Part shown: positions 25,607 through 36,008 of the stretch, one piece after another
Numbering within the stretch: the stretch's first letter is position 1
How the letters are laid out: each line of letters opens with the position of its first letter
Source: Bradyrhizobium yuanmingense
Lineage (GTDB): Bacteria; Pseudomonadota; Alphaproteobacteria; Rhizobiales; Xanthobacteraceae
NCBI RefSeq assembly: GCF_900094575.1
Contig: NZ_FMAE01000001.1
Span: 372,001-436,000, forward strand
DNA length: 64,000 nucleotides
Direction: 5' to 3'
Notes under the pieces: generated by a model
What the model was told of the DNA's origin: nothing
What the model saw: the letters and a program-made list of their open reading frames with translations, nothing else
Database searches by the model: none
Translations under genes and position numbers: made by a program

Positions 25607-27412
25607 ATGGGCAGTAATATCAATCCCGATCCGTTCACGACGAGGCCCGAGATCGAGGGCACGTTCGGGGTCGTCGCCTCGACGCACTGGATTGCGACTG
25701 CCGTGGGCATGGCCATCCTGGAAAAGGGCGGCAATGCCTTCGATGCCGGCGTTGCCACCGCCTTCACGCTCCAGGTGGTCGAGCCGCATCTGAACGGTCC
25801 CGGCGGCGACGTGCCCATCATCGTGCATGACGTCAAGCGCGGCCGCACCGAGGTAATCTGCGGCCAGGGCCCGGCGCCGGCGCGGGCCACCATCGCGCAT
25901 TACAGAAGCGAAGGCCTCGACATGGTGCCGGGCACGGGTCTGCTCGCCGCCTGCGTTCCCGGCACCTTCGAATCCTGGATGATGCTGCTGCGCGACTACG
26001 GAACGATGCGCGTGCGCGACGTGCTGGAGCCGGCGATCTCCTACGCCCGCGACGGCTATCCGCTGGTCGAGCGCGCCTGCGCCACGATCCAGACCGTCGA
26101 GCAGCTGTTCCGCAAGCACTGGCCGACGTCCGCCGCGGTCTACCTCCCGAACAGTGAAGTGCCGAAGCCAGGCACGCTGTTCACCAACAAGACACTGGCT
26201 GCGACCTACGCCCGGATCCTGAGCGAGGCGGAAAGCGGCGGCGGTGGCCGCGATGCGGAGATCGAGCGCGCGCGCAAAGCCTGGTCGCAAGGCTTCGTCG
26301 CGGAAGCCGTCGACAAGTTCTGCCGAACCCAGGAGGTGATGGACGTCAGCGGCTCGCCACATCGCGGCGTGCTCTCCGCCGACGACATGGCGCGCTGGCA
26401 GCCGACAGTCGAGGCGCCACTCACCTACGACTATGGCCGCTACACCGTCTGCAAGGCCGGCGTCTGGAGTCAGGGTCCGGTCACCTTGCAGCAGCTCGCG
26501 CTGCTGAAGGGCTTTGCACTCGACGGACTCGATCCGACCGGGCCGGAGTTCATCCATCTCCAGATCGAATGCGCCAAGCTCGCCTTCGCCGACCGTGAAA
26601 AATTTTACGGCGATCCCAAGTTCAACGAGATCCCGATCGCAACGCTGCTGTCGGATACCTACAACGACGAGCGCCGCAAGCTCGTCACCGACAAGGCTTC
26701 GCTCGATTTCATTCCGGGCTCGGTTGAGGGCTTCGGCGGTGTCGTCAAGCTGCGCCGCGCGGAGGGCCAGCGCGAGGCGGTCGGCGCGCTCGGCGCCGGC
26801 GAGCCGACCGTGGGCCGCTTCGGCGAGGTGCGCGGCGACACCGTGCATTTCGACATCATCGATAGGGACGGCAATATGGTGTCGTCGACGCCGTCGGGCG
26901 GCTGGCTGCAATCCTCGCCGATCATTCCCGAGCTCGGCTTTTGCCTCGGCAGCCGCGCTCAGATGTTCTGGCTGGAGGAAGGCCATCCCGCCGCGCTCGC
27001 GCCGGGGAAGCGGCCGCGCACCACCCTCTCTCCGACCATGGCGCTACGCGATGGCGAGCCTTACCTCGCCTGGGGATCGCCCGGCGGCGATCAGCAGGAC
27101 CAGTGGATCACGCAATTCTTCTTGCGCCATGTCCATTGCAACCTCAATCTCCAGGAAGCCATCGACGCGCCGGCCTGGCATTCCGAGCATTTCCCGATCT
27201 CGTTCTGGCCGCGCACCGCGCGTCCCGGCGTGCTCGTGGTCGAGAACCGCGTGCCGAAGGCGACCATCGAGAACCTGCGCGAGCGCGGGCATATCGTCGA
27301 GATCGGTCCCGACTGGTCCGAAGGCCGCCTCACGGCCGCCTCACGCGTCGGTCGCCGCCGCCGTGCCGCGGCCAATCCGCGCGGCATGCAGGGCTACGCG
27401 GCGGGGCGCTGA
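25607..27412 (+). CDS. Gamma-glutamyltransferase-family Ntn hydrolase
   Basis: A 601-residue GGT-family protein, normally self-cleaved to two subunits with a new N-terminal Thr nucleophile. The expected site is Thr412 in GDTVHFDIIDRDGNMVSST; classical GGT has TTH where this has TVH. The substrate-side Ser pair appears as LQSSP (about 435) and the family start ATAVGMAILEKGGNAFDAGVAT (30-51) is present. Unlike E. coli GGT there is no signal peptide, so it is probably cytosolic. It sits between two peptide importers, suggesting cleavage of imported gamma-glutamyl or acylated compounds. Cephalosporin-acylase-like or other amidohydrolase activity is possible. Confidence 0.85.
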   Translation: MGSNINPDPFTTRPEIEGTFGVVASTHWIATAVGMAILEKGGNAFDAGVATAFTLQVVEPHLNGPGGDVPIIVHDVKRGRTEVICGQGPAPARATIAHYRSEGLDMVPGTGLLAACVPGTFESWMMLLRDYGTMRVRDVLEPAISYARDGYPLVERACATIQTVEQLFRKHWPTSAAVYLPNSEVPKPGTLFTNKTLAATYARILSEAESGGGGRDAEIERARKAWSQGFVAEAVDKFCRTQEVMDVSGSPHRGVLSADDMARWQPTVEAPLTYDYGRYTVCKAGVWSQGPVTLQQLALLKGFALDGLDPTGPEFIHLQIECAKLAFADREKFYGDPKFNEIPIATLLSDTYNDERRKLVTDKASLDFIPGSVEGFGGVVKLRRAEGQREAVGALGAGEPTVGRFGEVRGDTVHFDIIDRDGNMVSSTPSGGWLQSSPIIPELGFCLGSRAQMFWLEEGHPAALAPGKRPRTTLSPTMALRDGEPYLAWGSPGGDQQDQWITQFFLRHVHCNLNLQEAIDAPAWHSEHFPISFWPRTARPGVLVVENRVPKATIENLRERGHIVEIGPDWSEGRLTAASRVGRRRRAAANPRGMQGYAAGR

Positions 27413-27421
27413 AGGCAGCAC

Positions 27422-28128
27422 ATGACCTGGTCGATCATCGCGCGCGATCCTGCTACCGGCCAGTTCGGCATCGCGGTCGCGACCCGCTTCTTCGCAGTCG
27501 GTGCGCGCGTGCCCTACATCGCCGCCGGCCTTGGCGCCATCGCAACGCAGGCCTTCGTCAATCCCTATTACGGCATCGACGGCGTCAAGCTGTTGCGCGA
27601 GGGCCTCAATGCGCACGACGTGCTCGCCGCGCTGCTGGCAACTGATGACGGCCGCGAGAGCCGACAGGTCCACGTCATGGATGCCAGCGGCGCCATCGCC
27701 GCGCATACCGGGCGCGACTGTGTCGATTGGTGCGGCCACGTCGCGGGCAGCGGCTTCTCGATCGCCGGCAACATGCTCACCGAGGCCGACGTGCTCGACG
27801 AGACGGCGAAGACCTATATCGCCAGCGACAGCCTGCCCTTCCCGCGCCGCCTGCTCGCGGCCATGCGCGCCGGCGAAGCCGCCGGCGGCGACAAGCGCGG
27901 CAAGCAATCGGCCGCGCTCGTGATCCACGGCGAGGAGGAATGGCCGGCCCTCGACATTCGCGCCGACGACCATTCCGATCCGCTCGGTGAGCTCGAACGG
28001 CTCGAGCGCGTCAGCCACGAGCTCTGGGTGCATTTCCGCGCCTCCATGCCGACGCGGCAGAACCCGGCCGGCAACACCGATCGCAGCGTCATCGACGCCA
28101 GCATCGAAGCGGCGCGCGCGAGACGATC

Positions 28129-28132
<4 letters not shown>
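27422..28132 (+). CDS. DUF1028 family protein (Ntn-hydrolase-like)
   Basis: A 236-residue DUF1028 protein. It begins MTWSIIARDPATGQFGIAVA, with VPYIAAGLGAIATQAFVNPYYG and GFSIAGNMLTEADVLDETAK, all family hallmarks. These proteins resemble Ntn hydrolases in fold and often lie next to peptide importers and peptidases; the reaction is not established. It is 9 nt downstream of the GGT-like gene and overlaps the next ATPase by 4 nt, so both putative amidohydrolases share an operon with the transport genes. Confidence 0.88.
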
Positions 28133-29117
<985 letters not shown>

Positions 29118-29118
<1 letters not shown>

Positions 29119-30224
29119 TGGCGCTGCTCGAGGTTGAAGGCCTGGTCAAGCATTTTGTCGCCCAGCGCTCGCTGCTCGGCCGCGCGCTGGCGCACGTCAA
29201 GGCGGTCGATGGCGTGTCCTTCTCGCTGGAGGCCGGCAAGACGCTGGCCTTGGTCGGCGAATCCGGTTGCGGCAAGTCCACCGTCAGCCGCCTGGTGCTG
29301 CGGCTGATCGAGCCGGACGCTGGTATGATCCGCTTCGACGGCCGCAACCTGCTCGCGCTCGACGCCGGGACCTTGCGCGCCTTCCGCCGCGAGGCGCAAA
29401 TCATCTTCCAGGATCCCTACGCCTCGCTCAATCCGCGCATGACGGTCGGCCAGATTCTGACCGAGCCGCTGGCGTTGCACGATCTGGTGCCGCCGGTGCG
29501 GCGGGCCGAGCGCGTTGCCGAACTGCTGCGGCTGGTCGGGCTGGAGCCGCGCCTCGCCCGCCGCTATCCGCATGAATTCTCCGGCGGCCAGCGCCAACGC
29601 ATCGCGATCGCCCGCGCGCTCGCGGTCGAGCCGAAGCTCATCATCTGCGACGAGCCGGTCTCGGCGCTCGACGTCTCGATCCGCTCCCAGATCCTGAACC
29701 TGCTGCGCGAGCTCCAGGACCGGCTCGGCCTCGCCTACATCTTCGTCTCGCACGACCTCGCCGTGGTCAAGCACATCGCCGACCACGTCGCGGTGATGAA
29801 TCTCGGCCAGATCGTCGAGACGGCGGAAGCCGACGCGCTGTTCGCCGCGCCGCGCCACCCCTACAGCCGCGCACTGCTGTCGGCGATCCCGCTGCCACAG
29901 CCGAAGGCGAAACGGACGACGGTGCTGCTGGAGGGCGAAATCCCGAGCGCCCTCAATCCGCCCGCCGGCTGCCGCTTTCACACCCGCTGCCCGTTCGTGA
30001 TCGAGCGCTGCCGCAATGAGGCGCCTGCGCTTCTGGCCGACCACACGGGCCATGCCACCGCCTGTCACCGCACCGCGGAGCTGCCGTCTGCCGACGCCAT
30101 TCTGCCCGCGGCCGGTGGGTTTTCGCCGGTGCTTGCAAAACTGGTCGCGGCCTTCAGCCAAAAGACGGAAGGCAGCAGCCCCGCCGGGGTTGGTATACAG
30201 TACGCCGCGTCCGCAACGAAATAG
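29118..30224 (+). CDS. Peptide ABC transporter ATP-binding protein, DppF-like (importer 2)
   Basis: A 368-residue ATPase: Walker [11 protein letters not shown]-loop FQDPYASLNP, signature FSGGQRQR, Walker B LIICDEPVSALD, SHDLAVV switch and the cysteine motif CRFHTRCPFVIERC. A tail of about 40 residues beyond the usual end (SADAILPAAGGFSPVLAKLV onward) is unusual for DppF. The ATG at 29118 shares its first base with the previous stop. A wrong upstream frame stays open from 27987 but is antagonistic to the clear DppD reading. Confidence 0.93.
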
Positions 30225-30246
30225 CCGAAGCAATGGGGATTGACCG

Positions 30247-31755
30247 ATGAAGATGTTTCGCTTGGCCGCAACAGCCGCCGCTGTGCTGGTGTCGATCGGG
30301 GCCGCGCAGGCCCAGACCACGTTGCGCATCGGCCTCGCGGAAGACCCCGATATCCTCGACCCCACGATGGCGCGCACCTATGTCGGCCGCATCGTGTTCT
30401 CCTCCTTCTGCGACAAGCTGTTCGACATCGACGAGAAGCTCAACATCGTGCCGCAGCTGGCGCTCTCGAGCGAAACCGCCGACGACGGCAAGGCGCTGGT
30501 CATCAAGCTGCGGCCCGGCGTGAAATTCCACGACGGTGAGCCGTTCGATGCCGAGGCCGCAAAATTCTCGCTGGAGCGGCATCTGACGTTCCCCGGCTCG
30601 TTCCGCAAGCCGGAGCTCGCCTCGGTCGATCACGTCGAAATCGTCGATCCCCTCACGGTCAAGCTGGTGTTGAAGTCGCCGTTCTCGCCCCTGCTCGCTC
30701 AGCTCACCGACCGCGCCGGAATGATGATGTCGCCGAAGGCCGCCAAGGAGGCCGGCGACAAGTTCGGCCTTCGCCCGGTCTGCGCCGGCCCCTACAAGTT
30801 CGTCGAGCGCGTGCAGCAGGACCGCATCGTGTTCGAGAAATTCGCCGACTACTGGAACAAGGACAACGTCTTCATCGACAAGATCGTGTTCCAGCCGATC
30901 GTCGATGCGACCGTGCGGCTCGCAAACCTGAAATCCGGCGGCCTCGACCTGATCGAGCGCGTGCTCGCCACCGATCTCAAGGAGGTGCGCGCCGACTCGC
31001 GGCTGAAGGTCGCGACCGCCATCGAACTCGGCTATCAGGGCATCACGCTGAACATCGGCAAGGACAAGGCCAAGGGCCCGCTCAGCCAATCCGCCAAGGT
31101 GCGGCAGGCACTCGATCTTGCCATCGACCGCGAGGCGATCAACCAGGTCGTGTTCAACGGCGAGTTTCAGGTCGGCAATCAATGGGTCAATCCGAATCAT
31201 CCCTATTATCAGAAATCGCTTCCGATCCGTCCCCGCAACGTCGAGAAGGCCAAGGCGCTGCTGAAGGAGGCCGGCGTGACGCCGCCGGTCAGCGTCGACT
31301 TCCTGGTGCCCAAGGGCGCGGAAACCGAAACACCGGCGCAGGTGATCCAGTCGATGGCAGCGGAAGCTGGGTTCGACATGAAGATACGCCTCACCGAATT
31401 CGCAACCGGGTTGAAGCAGGCGGAGACGGGCGACTATCAGGCCTACATGCTCGCCTGGAGCGGCCGCGTCGATCCCGACGGCAACACTTTCGTGTTCCTG
31501 CACAACGGCGCACCCCAGAACTATGGCGGGTGGAACAATCCACAGGCCGACAAGGCGCTGGAGGAGGCGCGGCTCGTCACCGATCCCGCCAAGCGCAAGG
31601 CGAGCTACGAGGTCCTGGCCAAGCTGGTCCAGGAGGAAGAGCCGCTGCTCTACCTCTATCACCGCCGCATCATCATCGCGCACACGACCAAGCTCGAAGG
31701 CTATAGGCAAATGCCGGACGGCCTCGTCCGCGTTGTCGGCCTCAAGCTGAAGTGA
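30247..31755 (+). CDS. Oligopeptide/dipeptide-type ABC substrate-binding protein (importer 2)
   Basis: A 502-residue SBP_bac_5 protein with a clear signal peptide (MKMFRLAATAAAVLVSIGAA, cleavage after AQA). The mature start TTLRIGLAEDPDILDPTMAR, the LVIKLRPGVKFHDGEPFDAEAAKFS block and CAGPYKFVERVQQDRIVFEK are family hallmarks. It differs substantially from the importer 1 binding protein, implying a different ligand range. It is followed by both permeases of its system, 10 nt apart. Confidence 0.92.
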   Translation: MKMFRLAATAAAVLVSIGAAQAQTTLRIGLAEDPDILDPTMARTYVGRIVFSSFCDKLFDIDEKLNIVPQLALSSETADDGKALVIKLRPGVKFHDGEPFDAEAAKFSLERHLTFPGSFRKPELASVDHVEIVDPLTVKLVLKSPFSPLLAQLTDRAGMMMSPKAAKEAGDKFGLRPVCAGPYKFVERVQQDRIVFEKFADYWNKDNVFIDKIVFQPIVDATVRLANLKSGGLDLIERVLATDLKEVRADSRLKVATAIELGYQGITLNIGKDKAKGPLSQSAKVRQALDLAIDREAINQVVFNGEFQVGNQWVNPNHPYYQKSLPIRPRNVEKAKALLKEAGVTPPVSVDFLVPKGAETETPAQVIQSMAAEAGFDMKIRLTEFATGLKQAETGDYQAYMLAWSGRVDPDGNTFVFLHNGAPQNYGGWNNPQADKALEEARLVTDPAKRKASYEVLAKLVQEEEPLLYLYHRRIIIAHTTKLEGYRQMPDGLVRVVGLKLK

Positions 31756-31765
31756 CGCTGCGAGG

Positions 31766-32707
31766 ATGCTGAACTTCCTCGCCCGCCGACTTGTGCAGAT
31801 CGTGCCGACGCTGTTCTTCGTCTCGGTGCTGATCTTCTCGCTGCAGCAATTGCTGCCGGGTGACCCCGCGCTGGTGATGGCGGGCGAGGAGCGCGATCCC
31901 GCCGTGATCGAGCAGATCCGCCGCCAGTACCGGCTCGATCAGCCCGTCCCGGTGCAGTACGCCTACTGGATCAAGGGCGTGCTCTCTGGCGATTTCGGCG
32001 AGTCGCTGCGCAACAAGATGCCGGTGCGCGAGTTGATCGCGCAGAAGCTGCCGGTGACGCTGCAGCTCGGCTCGATGGCGATCCTGATCGCGCTGCTGAT
32101 CGGCATTCCCGCCGGCATCGTCGCGGCCGTGAAGAAGGGTTCCGCGTGGGACTACGGCGCGAACCTGTTTGCGCTGTGGGGCATCTCGACGCCGAACTTC
32201 TGGCTCGGGATCATGCTGATCTTCCTGTTTTCGATCGAGCTTGGATGGCTGCCGGCTTCCGGCTACGTGCCGCTCACCGAGAACTGGCGCGCGAGCCTGG
32301 CCGTCACCATCATGCCGGCCTTCGTGCTCGGCAATGCGATCGCCGCGATCCTGATGCGGCATACGCGAAGCGCCATGCTTCAGGTGCTGGAAAGCGACTA
32401 CGTGCGCACCGCGCGCGCCAAAGGGCTGTTGGAGCGCACGGTGATCCTCAAGCATGCCATGCGCAATGCGCTGACCCCCGTCATCACGCTCGGCGCGCTC
32501 GAGCTCGGTACGCTGCTCTCAGGCGCGGTCCTGACCGAGCAGATCTTCTCCATTCCCGGCTTCGGCAAGCTGATCGTGGATGCCGTATTCAACCGCGATT
32601 ATGCCGTGGTTCAGGGCGTCGTCCTGGTCACGGCCACGGTCTACATCACGCTGAATCTGGTGGCCGACATCGCCTACATCCTCGTCAATCCGCGGCTTCG
32701 GGGCTGA
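31766..32707 (+). CDS. Peptide ABC transporter permease, DppB-like (importer 2)
   Basis: A 313-residue permease: N-terminal MLNFLARRLVQIVPTLFFVS helix, RRQYRLDQPVPVQYAYWIKG, the EAA loop ESDYVRTARAKGLLERTVIL, and NLVADIAYILVNPRLRG at the end. It has about six transmembrane segments. It is 2 nt upstream of the second permease, indicating coupling. Size is normal. Confidence 0.92.
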   Translation: MLNFLARRLVQIVPTLFFVSVLIFSLQQLLPGDPALVMAGEERDPAVIEQIRRQYRLDQPVPVQYAYWIKGVLSGDFGESLRNKMPVRELIAQKLPVTLQLGSMAILIALLIGIPAGIVAAVKKGSAWDYGANLFALWGISTPNFWLGIMLIFLFSIELGWLPASGYVPLTENWRASLAVTIMPAFVLGNAIAAILMRHTRSAMLQVLESDYVRTARAKGLLERTVILKHAMRNALTPVITLGALELGTLLSGAVLTEQIFSIPGFGKLIVDAVFNRDYAVVQGVVLVTATVYITLNLVADIAYILVNPRLRG

Positions 32708-32709
32708 TC

Positions 32710-33594
32710 ATGACCGACGCCGCACTGCCGAGTCCTCTCACGCGAGCCGACGAGCTGGATAGCCCGGCTCGCCGCGCGCGTCGGCGGCTGTTCAAGCGCA
32801 AGGCAGCGGTGTTCGGGCTCGTCGTGCTCACGATATTCATCACCCTTGCCGTGCTCGCTCCGCTCATCGTGCCCTATGATCCCATCGCGACGAGCTGGAG
32901 CCTTGTGCGCAAACCGCCGACCTCGGCCCACTGGTTCGGCACCGACGAGCTCGGCCGCGACATCCTCAGCCGCGTCGTCTACGGCGCGCGCGCCTCGCTG
33001 CTCGCAGGCCTAATCTCGGTCGCGATCGCGCTCGGCATCGGCGTGCCGCTCGGTCTCCTCGCCGGCTACCGCGGCGGCTTCACCGACGCGCTGATCAGCC
33101 GCATCACCGATGCGATGCTGGCCTGCCCGTTCCTGATCCTGGCGATCGCGCTCGCCGCGTTCCTCGGCCCGAGCCTCGGCAATGCCATGATTGCGATCGG
33201 CATCTCGGCGACGCCGATCTTCATCCGCCTGACCCGCGGCCAGGTGCTCGTCGTCAAAGCCGAAGACTATGTCGAGGCCGCACGCGCACTCGGCAGTCCG
33301 CCGTGGCGGATCGCGCTCTCGCACATCCTGCCGAACATCCTCCCCTCGCTTCTGGTGCAGGCGACGCTCTCGATCGCTGCGGCCATCATCGCCGAGGCCG
33401 CCCTCTCCTTCCTCGGCCTCGGCCAGCAGCCGCCGGCGCCGTCCTGGGGCAGCATGCTCAACGCGGCACAACGCTTCCTGACCCAGGCGCCCTGGATGGC
33501 AATCTGGCCAGGCCTTGCGATCTTCCTCGTCGTGCTGTCGCTGAACCTGCTCGGCGACGGGCTGCGCGACGCACTCGACCCAAGGCAGCGCTGA
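32710..33594 (+). CDS. Peptide ABC transporter permease, DppC-like (importer 2)
   Basis: A 294-residue permease with the periplasmic signature HWFGTDELGRDILSRVVYGA, EAA loop AEDYVEAARALGSPPWRIAL and C-terminus LLGDGLRDALDPRQR. It has five to six transmembrane helices. It is the last gene of the long plus-strand transport island; 21 nt later a minus-strand gene ends, so the two transcripts converge with no obvious strong terminator between them. Confidence 0.92.
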   Translation: MTDAALPSPLTRADELDSPARRARRRLFKRKAAVFGLVVLTIFITLAVLAPLIVPYDPIATSWSLVRKPPTSAHWFGTDELGRDILSRVVYGARASLLAGLISVAIALGIGVPLGLLAGYRGGFTDALISRITDAMLACPFLILAIALAAFLGPSLGNAMIAIGISATPIFIRLTRGQVLVVKAEDYVEAARALGSPPWRIALSHILPNILPSLLVQATLSIAAAIIAEAALSFLGLGQQPPAPSWGSMLNAAQRFLTQAPWMAIWPGLAIFLVVLSLNLLGDGLRDALDPRQR

Positions 33595-33615
33595 TTATTC
33601 CTCTTGGTGAGGACC

Positions 33616-34362
33616 TCAAATCACCACTTCCCGCAGCACGCGGCGGCAATCCATCTCGAATTCCAGATCGACCACCGGCGGACGGGCGAAATGCCAGGTC
33701 AGCCCGGAGCGGAGCGCGCCACGGCGGACCAACTCGTCCACCAGCGCATGGTGAAAGTCGTGCACGGAATAGGCCTGCACCCCGGTTGTATCCTTCCAGC
33801 CGAAGCCGAAGGCTGCCATCCGGTTTTCCATCTGCGACGTGGTGGTGAAGCGCACCTTCTCGCGCAGCCCCTCCGGGCTGAGGTCGCGGTAGCGCACCGT
33901 GCGCTCGACATAGGTGCCGCTGCCCTCGCGCGCCTCGGCGCCGCCGGCGATGACGAAGCTCGGCAAATTTGACCGCGTCGGACGCGTGAAGGAGAACGCA
34001 TAGAACGAGGGTTCGGACGGCGGATCGATCTCGGGGCAGACATTGCTGCGCGCCACCGGATTGGTGCTGCCGTCGAAGATGCCCCATTCGGACAGCGTCT
34101 TCACATAGTGCAGATTGAACGCGCGAAAGCCTTCTTCGCTGAAGGCCGCTGGCGAGCGCAGCTCGCAGGCGCAGAACGCCGTCAGCGGGCGGCCCGCCTC
34201 CTGGATGAACTTTGCCGCCAGCGCAAATCCTTCGGCGAGCGGCACCAGGCGGTCGAACCGGACCCGCTCGATCTCGTAGCCCTCATCCGCGGCAGCACCG
34301 GCGGAATATTGGAAGACGGACGGGATGAAACGATAGTTGCCGGCCGAGAATTCGCGCGTCAT
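33616..34362 (-). CDS. RidA/CnbZ-like hypothetical protein
   Basis: A 248-residue protein that I recognise only weakly. The central stretch (GFRAFNLHYVKTLSEWGIFD then PVARSNVCPEIDPPSEPSFY, about 78-120) resembles the RidA-like enamine/imine deaminase pattern and proteins annotated as 2-amino-5-chloromuconate deaminase (CnbZ-like). No signal peptide or membrane helix. A good AGGAG site stands 6 nt before the ATG at 34362. It lies 9 nt after the receiver-cyclase gene on the same strand, so it appears to be the last gene of the signalling operon, yet it also converges on the peptide importers. Function is not settled. Confidence 0.45.
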   Translation of the reverse strand: MTREFSAGNYRFIPSVFQYSAGAAADEGYEIERVRFDRLVPLAEGFALAAKFIQEAGRPLTAFCACELRSPAAFSEEGFRAFNLHYVKTLSEWGIFDGSTNPVARSNVCPEIDPPSEPSFYAFSFTRPTRSNLPSFVIAGGAEAREGSGTYVERTVRYRDLSPEGLREKVRFTTTSQMENRMAAFGFGWKDTTGVQAYSVHDFHHALVDELVRRGALRSGLTWHFARPPVVDLEFEMDCRRVLREVVI

Positions 34363-34371
34363 GACGGACTC

Positions 34372-35622
34372 CTATTCCAGTTGCATGCGAGTGCCCTTGG
34401 CGCCGTTGAGCAGGCGCTTCAGGTGAAATCCGGCCAGCGGATCGTCGGCGTGCATGCCGACCAGCGCGGCGAAGGACGGCATGGCCGCGGCATCGCCGGC
34501 CTCCATTTTGGCAAACGCTTCGGCATATTGCGCCGTCGCTGGCGCCTCGAACCTCGCCTGCGGCAGCGGCTCGAATGCGCGCAGCGGCTCGCTGCGTCCG
34601 CGCAGCATCAGGTCGCCCACGGGACGGCCACGAAAGTTTTCGGCCCCATTCGCAACGCTGGCACTAACGCAAATGCGCGTTCCCAGGTGCTTGTTCGCCG
34701 CCTCAAGCCGGGCCGCAATATTGATGGTGTCGCCATAGGCCGTGTAGTCGAAGAAGCGGTTGCCGCCGAAATTGCCAACCAGCGCCGGACCGGCATGAGC
34801 GCCGATGCGGGTAGCTCCGAAATTCACGCCTCTTGCCTTCCAGCGCGCCGAAAAGTCCTCCGCCCAGGCGTCGAGAGCATGGGCACAGGCGACCGCGCGC
34901 GTTGCATAGTCCGGCTGGTCGCCGGGGGCGTTGAACAGCACCTGGATCGCATCGCCGATGATCTTGGCGACCGTCCCCTCATGGGCGAAGACGATCTCGG
35001 TCATGCCGCCGACATATTCGTTGAGGAGCTCGCCCAGGGTCTGCGGAGGCGCGGTCTCGACCAGCGAGGTGAAGCCTGTAATATCGGTGAACAGGGTGGC
35101 GACATCGCGCCACTGCACCTCAATGCCGTCGCCATCGACGTTCGCGGCCAGCCGCCTTGCAATCTCCGGCGAGAAGAAGCGCGACAGCGAGGCATGGGCG
35201 CGCTCGGCTTCCATCTGGCGCCGCCGCACCTCGCGCAGCATCTCCACATGGCGGACGGTCTTCTCGATCGTAGCTTCGAGGTCGGCGAAGTCGATCGGCT
35301 TGGTCAGGAAGTCGAACGCACCGCGGTTCATGGCGGTGCGGATGTTGCTCATGTCGCCGTAGGCCGAGACGATGATGGTCGACTTCTTCTCCTGGGCCTC
35401 CTGGAGCTTCGCGAGTAGCGACAGGCCGTCCATTCGCGGCATGTTGATATCGGAGACCACCATGTCGACATGCGGATTCTGCTCCAGCGCTTCCAGCGCC
35501 TCCAGGCCGTCGCGCGCGAAGATCAGCGCGAGCTGCCCATCGCGGATCTGCCTGCGGAATTTCTGCAGGATCAGCGCCTCGAGATCCGGCTCGTCGTCGA
35601 CGAAGAGGATGGTCGCAGTCAT
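34372..35622 (-). CDS. Response regulator with class III adenylate/guanylate cyclase output domain
   Basis: A 416-residue two-domain protein. The receiver (1-125) has the acidic pair Asp9/Asp10, phospho-acceptor Asp58 (VVSDINMPRMDG) and Lys108 in FLTKPIDF. The linker at 126-165 is helical. The class III cyclase domain (170-350) has metal-binding Asp180 in FTDITGFTS and Asp224 in KIIGDAIQVLF, and the YTAYGDTINIAARLE base-recognition segment. It would make cyclic AMP (or cGMP) in response to phosphorylation by the adjacent kinase. It overlaps the upstream receiver gene by 4 nt. Confidence 0.93.
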   Translation of the reverse strand: MTATILFVDDEPDLEALILQKFRRQIRDGQLALIFARDGLEALEALEQNPHVDMVVSDINMPRMDGLSLLAKLQEAQEKKSTIIVSAYGDMSNIRTAMNRGAFDFLTKPIDFADLEATIEKTVRHVEMLREVRRRQMEAERAHASLSRFFSPEIARRLAANVDGDGIEVQWRDVATLFTDITGFTSLVETAPPQTLGELLNEYVGGMTEIVFAHEGTVAKIIGDAIQVLFNAPGDQPDYATRAVACAHALDAWAEDFSARWKARGVNFGATRIGAHAGPALVGNFGGNRFFDYTAYGDTINIAARLEAANKHLGTRICVSASVANGAENFRGRPVGDLMLRGRSEPLRAFEPLPQARFEAPATAQYAEAFAKMEAGDAAAMPSFAALVGMHADDPLAGFHLKRLLNGAKGTRMQLE

Positions 35623-36008
35623 GCGGCTTGCTCGAGCCTCGTGTCGATCTCCTGCCGCAGCAGCGCAAAGTCGATCGGCTTGGTGAGGAGCCCGACGGCG
35701 CCCCGTTCGATCGCCTTGCGGCGCGTCTCCGCATCGCCATAGGCCGTGATCATGATGACGGGAACATCGGGATGCGCGGCACGCACCTTCGGCAGCATGT
35801 CGAGCCCGCTCATGCCGGGCATGTTGATGTCCGACAGGATCAGGATCAGCGAGGGATCACGGACTTCGGCGGCGCGCTCGAGCGCCTCGGGGGCCGAGAG
35901 GGCAAACTCCATCTGAAACCGGCCGGCGCGCAGGTCGCGCCGGAACTGCTGCCGAAACAGTGCCTCGACGTCGGGCTCGTCATCGACGACCAGGATGTAA
36001 ACGTTCAA
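35619..36008 (-). CDS. Single-domain response regulator
   Basis: A 129-residue stand-alone CheY-like receiver: Asp9/Asp10, phospho-acceptor Asp60 ([13 protein letters not shown]), Thr/Ser switch at MITAYGD and Lys in [11 protein letters not shown]. It has no output domain, so it may act as a phosphate relay or sink between the kinase and the receiver-cyclase. It overlaps both neighbours by 4 nt (start with the kinase stop, stop with the cyclase start), implying fixed stoichiometry. Confidence 0.92.
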   Translation of the reverse strand: MNVYILVVDDEPDVEALFRQQFRRDLRAGRFQMEFALSAPEALERAAEVRDPSLILILSDINMPGMSGLDMLPKVRAAHPDVPVIMITAYGDAETRRKAIERGAVGLLTKPIDFALLRQEIDTRLEQAA

